Below are positions 1 through 4,703 of a stretch of 6,829 nt of DNA, one piece after another; the stretch's first letter is position 1, and each line of letters starts with the position of its first letter. The stretch covers positions 1 through 6,829 of the forward strand of contig JAFALX010000131.1 of assembly GCA_019234035.1 (NCBI GenBank), written 5' to 3'. The position numbers were made by a program, and so were the translations under genes. The DNA is from Candidatus Dormiibacterota bacterium. GTDB taxonomy: Bacteria; Chloroflexota; Dormibacteria; Aeolococcales; Aeolococcaceae. The notes below the pieces were generated by a model. The model saw only the letters and a list, made by a program, of their open reading frames with translations, had not been told where the DNA came from and searched no databases.

Positions 1-419
1 GTGCTCCATCCCATGAGCAGCGATGGCGTTGTGGCGCCGGTGTCCACGAACCGATCACCGCCAAGCCACGCGAGAAGAACCGACAGGAGCCCGGCGGCGG
101 CCACGATGATGATGGACGTGCGCCGCGCCAGAACCGCGCGCACGACGAGCGTCACCGCGCTTATGAGAAGCAGAGTCCCCAGGATTGCGTGTAGCGAGAG
201 ATTGAGCGGACCGTGAGTGATGGCGCGAAAAGACGCGCCCCAGAACCCTGCGCCAACGTCACCGTTGGGGAGTGCGGTCACCAGCGTCACCCAGATCCCG
301 AGGGCGTACTGCACCAGCAGCATCACGCCGGCGGCAAATGCATTGATGTACAGACCCTTCGGCAGCGGGCGCTGATTCGGTGCGGTGACCTCGGCAATTT
401 GAGCAGTCGCTGTGTTCAC
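1..419 (-). CDS. Multi-pass membrane protein, unknown function (3' end cut by window edge)
   Basis: A frame reading leftward from GTG at 419 stays open to base 1, giving 139 residues and no stop. A polar N-terminus of about 20 residues is followed by three hydrophobic spans at roughly residues 24-48, 72-97 and 101-120, with RAVLARR between spans 2 and 3; this indicates an inner-membrane protein. His69 and His77 sit at the start of span 2 (HGPLNLSLHAILG) and could be ligands, though that is only a guess. I do not recognise the family. The GTG start was chosen because a promoter-like sequence places the predicted transcription start at or one base before it, so no Shine-Dalgarno would be needed; none is visible. 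It is divergent from a TetR-family gene, which makes it a plausible repression target. The C-terminus lies outside the window, so full length and topology are unknown. Confidence 0.72.
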   Translation of the reverse strand, partial: MNTATAQIAEVTAPNQRPLPKGLYINAFAAGVMLLVQYALGIWVTLVTALPNGDVGAGFWGASFRAITHGPLNLSLHAILGTLLLISAVTLVVRAVLARRTSIIIVAAAGLLSVLLAWLGGDRFVDTGATTPSLLMGWS

Positions 420-448
420 CCAAATTACTATACATACTGTATTGTGAA
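415..448. promoter_or_regulatory. Candidate TetR-family operator in the divergent gap
   Basis: The divergent gap contains several nested inverted repeats: TTCAC (415-419) with GTGAA (444-448), the short palindrome ATACTGTAT (434-442), and an imperfect 16-base dyad TACTATACATACTGTA (426-441; 5 of 8 pairs match). TetR-family regulators usually bind dyads between their own gene and a divergent target, and this site covers the -10 and spacer of the leftward promoter. Which dyad, if any, is the real operator cannot be decided from one sequence. AT-rich stretches also produce chance dyads. Confidence 0.35.
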
Positions 449-455
449 AGTGCAA
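420..455 (-). promoter_or_regulatory. Sigma70-type promoter of the leftward membrane-protein gene, predicted leaderless
   Basis: On the minus strand, TTGCAC (455-450) is followed by exactly 17 bases and then TATAGT (432-427). Both hexamers are close to the TTGACA/TATAAT consensus. Seven bases past the -10 is position 420, one base before the GTG start at 419, so the mRNA would have essentially no leader. The -35 box overlaps the first base of the divergent TetR start codon. A repressor bound here could shut this promoter and its own gene together. The sequence match is seen directly; promoter activity and leaderless translation are inferred. Confidence 0.6.
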
Positions 456-1102
456 TGAGCCCGCGCCTGTACCGCCAGACACAGCGCGCTCTGGCTGCGG
501 ACGACACGCGGCGGCGGATCTTACGAGCAGCCCTCGACCGCCTCCTGAGCGGGGAGCGCTTCACCATCGACGGGGTCGCGACGAGCGCCGGGGTCACCCG
601 CGCGACGGTCTACGCGCATTTCGCCGGCGGCGCTGCGGAGATGCGAGACGCCGTCTACGACGATCTCGCTGAGGCCGGCGGTTTGACGCGGCTCCCCATC
701 GCGTTCGCCAGTCAAGATCCGCGCGAGGGGCTGCGCACGCTGGTGGAGATCTTTTGTTCCTTCTACGCCGCCCACCGAGCTGTGCTTCGCCGCCTCAATG
801 CCCTCGCGAATCTCGGTCGCGAGGACGGGGCACACGGCAATCGCAACGAGCGACGGCGGACGGCCCTCTCGGTTCTGATGAGCCGCATTGCTGACGCGGG
901 AGGGCCTCCGGTCGATGTGGACTCCACGGTGACCACGCTCCTCGCCCTGACGAGCTTCGCGTTCTTCGATCAGCTGGCGAACGATGTCCCGGGAGTGGAC
1001 GCAATCACCTCGCGGATCTGGGCGTTGGTGTGCGCGACGGTGGACGCCGCCACAGCGCAAGCATCCGAGGTCGCTCAGAAGGCGGGGCTCTCGAAGCGAT
1101 AG
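455..1102 (+). CDS. TetR/AcrR-family transcriptional regulator
   Basis: The 215-residue product has the usual length and layout of a TetR-family dimeric repressor. Its N-terminal DNA-binding domain spans about residues 16-65. The helix-turn-helix is clear at residues 36-56: FTIDGVATSAGVTRATVYAHF shows the family pattern of small residues before the recognition helix and the closing VYxHF. The rest (about 70-215) is a diverse alpha-helical ligand-binding region with no recognisable ligand. ATG 455 is used; only a weak GAAAG (446-450) precedes it. The gene is divergent from a membrane-protein gene and is followed after 10 bases by an FAD oxidoreductase, so it probably controls one or both in response to a small molecule. 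Its own promoter is not obvious: AT-rich -10-like hexamers are present, but none has a well-spaced -35. Family assignment is firm; target and ligand are inferred or unknown. Confidence 0.93.
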   Translation: MSPRLYRQTQRALAADDTRRRILRAALDRLLSGERFTIDGVATSAGVTRATVYAHFAGGAAEMRDAVYDDLAEAGGLTRLPIAFASQDPREGLRTLVEIFCSFYAAHRAVLRRLNALANLGREDGAHGNRNERRRTALSVLMSRIADAGGPPVDVDSTVTTLLALTSFAFFDQLANDVPGVDAITSRIWALVCATVDAATAQASEVAQKAGLSKR

Positions 1103-1112
1103 CCTGACGTCG

Positions 1113-2267
1113 GTGTCAGCCGACGTCCTTGTCGTGGGGGCCGGGGCCATCGGTCTCGCGGTGGCCCTGGAGCTGCGCCGCGCCGGCGTCGAGGAGGTGA
1201 CGGTCGTCGACCGCCACCCGTCGCCGGGCATGGGCTCGACCGGGCGTGCCAACGGCGGCGTGCGCGCGCAGTTCGCGACCGAGATCAACATCCGCTTCTC
1301 GCAGCACACGATTCAGGCGCTTGCCGAGCTGGACGTCGCGACTGCGGGCCGAGTCGGTTATCGACCCATCGGCTATCTGTTCATGGCGGGCACGGCGGCG
1401 AGCGCAGACGCACTCCTCCGCTCGGTTGCCATGCAGCGGTCACTCGGCGTGCCGGTCGAGTGGATGACTGCGCACCGGGTCGAAGAGCTCGCGCCGCTCG
1501 TGAGCGTGCGAGGTCTTCGATCCGCTGCGTTCTGCGCCTCGGACGGCATCATCGATCCGAGCGGAGTGACCGCGGCGCTGTGCGCCGAAGGCCGCCGCCT
1601 CGGCGTGCACTACGTGTTCGACCACACGGTGAGCGGCATCGAGCGCTCGGGAGACGTCGCGCTCGTGCAGTGTGGCGAGCGCACCTTCGAGGCGGCGTAC
1701 GTGGTCAACGCAGCGGGTCCGTTTGCACGCGAGGTCGCTGCGATGGAAGGCGTCGACCTGCCCGTGGCTCCGCGCCGGCGCAACCTCGTGGTCACCGAGC
1801 CGATCCCGGACGCTCCGCCGCGCATACCGATGTGCGTCGACATGGACACCGGCGTGCTGATCCGGCGTGAGGGACCGGGCGTGCTCATCGCGTACTCCGA
1901 CCCCGGGAGCCCGGTCACGCTCGATACGAGCTTCGACGACGCGTACCTCGACGACGTCGCCGCGCGCCTCGTGAATCGCTTTCCCGCGCCGCTTGCGGCG
2001 ACGATCGATCCGCGCAAGTGCTGGGCCGGCCTCTATCCGGAGACCGCGGACCACCACGCGATCATCGACGCGCCGAGCGACGCTCCGTGGTTCATCCAAT
2101 GCGCCGGCTTCGGCGGCCACGGGATCATGCATTCGCTCGCCGCCGGGCGCGCCGTCGCCGAGCTCGTCACGGCGGGGCGCTGCACCTCGTTCGATCTCGC
2201 GCCGCTGCGACTCCGCCGCTTCGCCGATAAGGACCTCACACTCACAGTGGAGACGGCGGTCCTGTGA
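1113..2267 (+). CDS. FAD-dependent oxidoreductase, DAO / sarcosine oxidase beta-like family
   Basis: From GTG 1113 this is a 384-residue protein, a normal length for the DAO (glycine/D-amino acid oxidase) fold. It opens with the dinucleotide-binding strand VLVVGAGAIG (5-14) and the strand-2 acid D33 (VVDR), which contact FAD adenosine. STGRANGGVRAQF (42-54) is the flavin-proximal signature common in sarcosine oxidase beta-like and related amine dehydrogenases. NAAGPFA (199-205) and the C-terminal CWAGLYPETADHH (303-315) and FGGHGIMH (333-340) complete the pattern. Such enzymes oxidise secondary or primary amines of amino or imino acids; the substrate here is not readable. The frame is open upstream into the TetR gene, but GTG 1113 fits the family's usual start, 10 bases after the TetR stop. 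No good Shine-Dalgarno is seen, so translational coupling is likely. No signal peptide or transmembrane segment is seen, so it is probably cytosolic. The 3' end overlaps the convergent aldolase gene. Confidence 0.92.
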   Translation: MSADVLVVGAGAIGLAVALELRRAGVEEVTVVDRHPSPGMGSTGRANGGVRAQFATEINIRFSQHTIQALAELDVATAGRVGYRPIGYLFMAGTAASADALLRSVAMQRSLGVPVEWMTAHRVEELAPLVSVRGLRSAAFCASDGIIDPSGVTAALCAEGRRLGVHYVFDHTVSGIERSGDVALVQCGERTFEAAYVVNAAGPFAREVAAMEGVDLPVAPRRRNLVVTEPIPDAPPRIPMCVDMDTGVLIRREGPGVLIAYSDPGSPVTLDTSFDDAYLDDVAARLVNRFPAPLAATIDPRKCWAGLYPETADHHAIIDAPSDAPWFIQCAGFGGHGIMHSLAAGRAVAELVTAGRCTSFDLAPLRLRRFADKDLTLTVETAVL

Positions 2268-3132
2268 GCCGCAGCTCCTCGAGCTCCGCGAGCAGGCCGT
2301 CGAACTCGGCGATCTCGGTGGCGTCGAGGTCGCGGAGCGGCGCCCGGACGGCGGGTTCGATCGCCACGCCGCGCCGGGCGAGGATCCGCTTCAGCGCCGC
2401 CTGAAATGGGAAGCGCTGCACCAGGGCGCGCACGCGTCCCGCCTCCACGGCGTCGGCCGCGGAGCCGGAGCGCACTGCCCGCACCGTGACCTCGGGCAGC
2501 GCGGCCGCGAGGCCGGACACCGCGCCCGCGGCACCGTGCTGCAGCCCCAGGTGGATCAGCTCCTCAGCGCCGACGAACACGTCCAGCCCGGGCAGCAGGT
2601 ACGGCTCCACGCGTTCGAAGGGCGCGTCCGAGACCTTGAGGCCGGCCAGGTTCGGCGCCTGTGCGCGGAGCCGCTCGATGATGGCGAGCGGCACGGCGTA
2701 TCCGCTGCGCGCGGCGAACTCGTAGACGTAGAACGGCAACGGGTCGGCCGCGTGCGCCGCAGCCACGAAGTGGCGCTCGAGGCCGGCCTCGTCGAGGGCG
2801 TAGTACGGCGGCGCGATCACGGCGACGCCCGCGGCGCCGTCCTCGACGGCGTGCTCGGCGAGGCGGACGGTGTCCCGTGTCGACTGGGCGCCGCAGTGCA
2901 CGATGATCGCCAGCCGCGGCGGGGCGAAGCCCACGAAGGTCCGCGCCGCCTCCCGGCGCTCGTCCGGCGAGAGCAGCACCCCCTCGCCGGTGGTGCCCAG
3001 CACCAGCAGGCCATCGAGGCCGGAGGCGGCGTAGAAGGCCGTCAACGGCTCGATCCCCGCGACATCGACGGCGTTGCCGTCGTGGCTCAGCGGGGTGACG
3101 GCGGCAGCCAGCGCTCGTGGGGCTCGGGTCAT
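2242..3132 (-). CDS. Dihydrodipicolinate synthase / N-acetylneuraminate lyase family aldolase
   Basis: The 296-residue product matches the length of this (beta/alpha)8 class I aldolase family. The Schiff-base lysine is K166 (LAGLKVSD). The 2-oxoacid-binding pair T47-T48 lies in GTTGEG (46-51). The proton-relay tyrosine is Y137, with R142 in YEFAARSG, and PPYY (108-111) supplies the second tyrosine. GAEELIHLGLQHGAAGAVSG (188-207) matches the conserved strand 7-8 region. The enzyme should therefore form a Schiff base with pyruvate or a related oxoacid. True DapA is not assured: GEG replaces the common GES/GEF, and other subfamilies (sugar-acid aldolases or dehydratases, hydroxyproline-pathway deaminase) share these motifs. 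ATG 3132 has GGAG four bases upstream. The gene converges with the FAD oxidoreductase (26-base overlap) and diverges from a membrane-protein gene. It is monocistronic within the window. A catabolic role with the oxidoreductase is possible but inferred. Confidence 0.92.
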   Translation of the reverse strand: MTRAPRALAAAVTPLSHDGNAVDVAGIEPLTAFYAASGLDGLLVLGTTGEGVLLSPDERREAARTFVGFAPPRLAIIVHCGAQSTRDTVRLAEHAVEDGAAGVAVIAPPYYALDEAGLERHFVAAAHAADPLPFYVYEFAARSGYAVPLAIIERLRAQAPNLAGLKVSDAPFERVEPYLLPGLDVFVGAEELIHLGLQHGAAGAVSGLAAALPEVTVRAVRSGSAADAVEAGRVRALVQRFPFQAALKRILARRGVAIEPAVRAPLRDLDATEIAEFDGLLAELEELRLTGPPSPL

Positions 3133-3161
3133 ATCGCTCCAGTGTGTGAGGATTGGCGGCC

Positions 3162-4640
3162 ATGCTTCGGGCCACGGCCCAGCGGGCGACCTGGTGGCCC
3201 GCCGCAGCGCTCGCGCTCGGAACGCTGCCCTTCATCACGCGACGAGTCGGGACGCCCGACTATTGGTGGCACACGCTCACCGGCCAGCTCATCGTGCACG
3301 GGCACGGCCTGGTGCGCAGCGACCTCTACACATACACGGTGGCGGGCGCGCCGTGGACCGACCACGAGTACGGATCGCAGGTGATCTTCTACGCGCTGAC
3401 GCGCGGCGGTGGGCTGCTCGCGGTCAGCGTGTTCTGGGCGCTGGTGGTGTTCATCGGCTTCCTGCTGGTGCTGGAGCGGATTCGCTTCGCAGGTGGCGCG
3501 GAGCCGGTGATCGCCGGCGTGTCGCTGATCCTCGGCGCCGCCGCGGGTGCGTTCATGTGGAGCGCCGCGCCGCAGATGTGGGACTTCATGTTCATCGCGC
3601 TGGAGCTGCTCATCATCGAACGCTTCCTCGCGGGTCATCTGCGCGTGCTGTGGTTCATGCCGCTGGTCATGCTCGTGTGGGCGAATCTGCACGGCGGCTT
3701 CCTCGTCGGCATCCTCATCCTCGTCGTGCTCTTCGTCGCGCTCGCGGTGCAGTGGCTGCTCCACGGACGCGGGCTGCACGAGCGGGTGCTGCTCGGGCGC
3801 ACGGCGCTGACGACGGCCGGCTGCATCGTTGCGAGCTTCCTCACGCCGTGGGGTCCGTCGCTCTTCATCTACGTGTGGCGCACGCTGTTCAGCCCGGAGC
3901 AGCCGGCGTTCATCGCGGAGTGGCAGTCACCCGACTTCCACGACATCAAGCTGCTCGGCTTTCTCGTGATGCTCCTGGCGGTGATGGTCGGGTACATCTT
4001 CCGCCGCCCACGGTTGTTCGACACGCTGCTCGTGGTGCTCACCGCGGCCCTGGCGCTGCGCTCTGTGCGCTTCACCATCGTGTTCGCCGTCGTCGCGACC
4101 CCGGTCGTCGCCTGGCAGTGGAGCGCTGCGTGGTTCGAGATACGCGATCGCGTGATGTCGCGCCTGCCGGGCCTCACACCGCGCGACGTCGCGTTCGGCA
4201 CCGGCGTCATCGCCGCGGCCGTCGCTGTCGGCGGCGTGGGTCTCGCCGGGCTGACTCTCCGCGGCCAGACGGCGTCGACCAACGCCAACTTCCCCGTCGC
4301 GGCCGGGGACTGGCTGGCGGCGCATCCGAGCGTGGGCACGCGCATGTTCAACCAGTACGACTGGGGCGGGTATCTCGCGTATCGGTTCTATCCGCAGTCC
4401 AATCGCAGGGTCTTCATCTACGGCGAGGCGGAGCTGATGGGGGATCAGCTGCTCGCCGACTACGTCGAGGTGAACCAGGTGAAGAGCGACTGGCAGCAGG
4501 TGCTCGACCGCTACGGCGTCGACTACGTCGTGTTCGCGGCCGGAAAGCCGATCGACGCGGTGCTGCAGCAGTCGGGGCAGTGGACCCTCGCCTACAGCGA
4601 CAGCGTCGCAAACATCTTCGTGCGCCAGCACCCGGCCTGA
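3162..4640 (+). CDS. Polytopic membrane protein, GT-C glycosyltransferase-like
   Basis: The product has 492 residues from ATG 3162. A TTG nine bases earlier is in frame, but GAGG at 3148-3151 is only one base from it and ten from the ATG, so the ATG is preferred. About ten hydrophobic spans lie between residues 12 and 372, followed by a soluble tail of roughly 120 residues. The first extramembrane loop (27-75) carries DYWWH (33-37), D54, YTYT (56-59) and WTDHE (65-69). Acidic and aromatic residues in this loop are typical of GT-C-fold enzymes that use lipid-linked sugar donors, and similar D-x-WWH loops occur in many unassigned bacterial membrane proteins. The tail has NQYDWGGYLAYRF (about 396-408) and ends near FVRQHPA. 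The likely location is the cytoplasmic membrane with the tail outside. Membrane topology is solid; glycosyltransferase activity is inferred from fold-level resemblance. It could instead be a non-enzymatic envelope protein. The next gene follows 63 bases downstream on the same strand. Confidence 0.82.
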   Translation: MLRATAQRATWWPAAALALGTLPFITRRVGTPDYWWHTLTGQLIVHGHGLVRSDLYTYTVAGAPWTDHEYGSQVIFYALTRGGGLLAVSVFWALVVFIGFLLVLERIRFAGGAEPVIAGVSLILGAAAGAFMWSAAPQMWDFMFIALELLIIERFLAGHLRVLWFMPLVMLVWANLHGGFLVGILILVVLFVALAVQWLLHGRGLHERVLLGRTALTTAGCIVASFLTPWGPSLFIYVWRTLFSPEQPAFIAEWQSPDFHDIKLLGFLVMLLAVMVGYIFRRPRLFDTLLVVLTAALALRSVRFTIVFAVVATPVVAWQWSAAWFEIRDRVMSRLPGLTPRDVAFGTGVIAAAVAVGGVGLAGLTLRGQTASTNANFPVAAGDWLAAHPSVGTRMFNQYDWGGYLAYRFYPQSNRRVFIYGEAELMGDQLLADYVEVNQVKSDWQQVLDRYGVDYVVFAAGKPIDAVLQQSGQWTLAYSDSVANIFVRQHPA

Positions 4641-4650
4641 TCTCTCGTGC

Positions 4651-4674
4651 TTCGCGCCGGAGGCGCTTGGCGAA
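4651..4674 (+). other. Small GC-rich stem-loop between membrane-protein and asparagine synthetase genes
   Basis: GCGCC (4654-4658) and GGCGC (4662-4666) can pair around a GGA loop. An alternative outer pairing is TTCGC (4651-4655) with GCGAA (4670-4674). It lies 10 bases after the membrane-protein stop. No T-tract follows, so it is a poor intrinsic terminator; it may attenuate, protect a 3' end, or be chance in GC-rich DNA. Confidence 0.25.
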
Positions 4675-4683
4675 ACTACCCGC

Positions 4684-4692
4684 TGATACACT
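4684..4692 (+). promoter_or_regulatory. Candidate extended -10 element for the asparagine synthetase gene
   Basis: TGATACACT at 4684-4692 reads as an extended -10 (TGn followed by TACACT). Transcription would begin near 4699, giving a leader of only about five bases before ATG 4704. This fits the absence of any Shine-Dalgarno sequence there. No well-spaced -35 is seen; the TTGGCG at 4667-4672 leaves a 14-base spacer. Read-through from the upstream gene is the alternative. Confidence 0.33.
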
Positions 4693-4703
4693 GACGGCGC
4701 GAA

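Noticed and set aside
984..1112. In-frame upstream extension of the FAD oxidoreductase from an ATG inside the TetR gene
   Set aside because: The extra 43 residues are Arg/Ser-rich out-of-frame TetR sequence. DAO-family proteins normally begin just before the GxGxxG strand, as they do from GTG 1113.
1993..3384. A 463-codon plus-strand frame across the oxidoreductase end and the aldolase
   Set aside because: It runs antisense to the aldolase active-site motifs and out of frame with the oxidoreductase. The product is low-complexity and unlike any family I know.
4651..4674. Intrinsic terminator after the membrane-protein gene
   Set aside because: The stem is only five base pairs and no T-run follows, so I list it only as a stem-loop.
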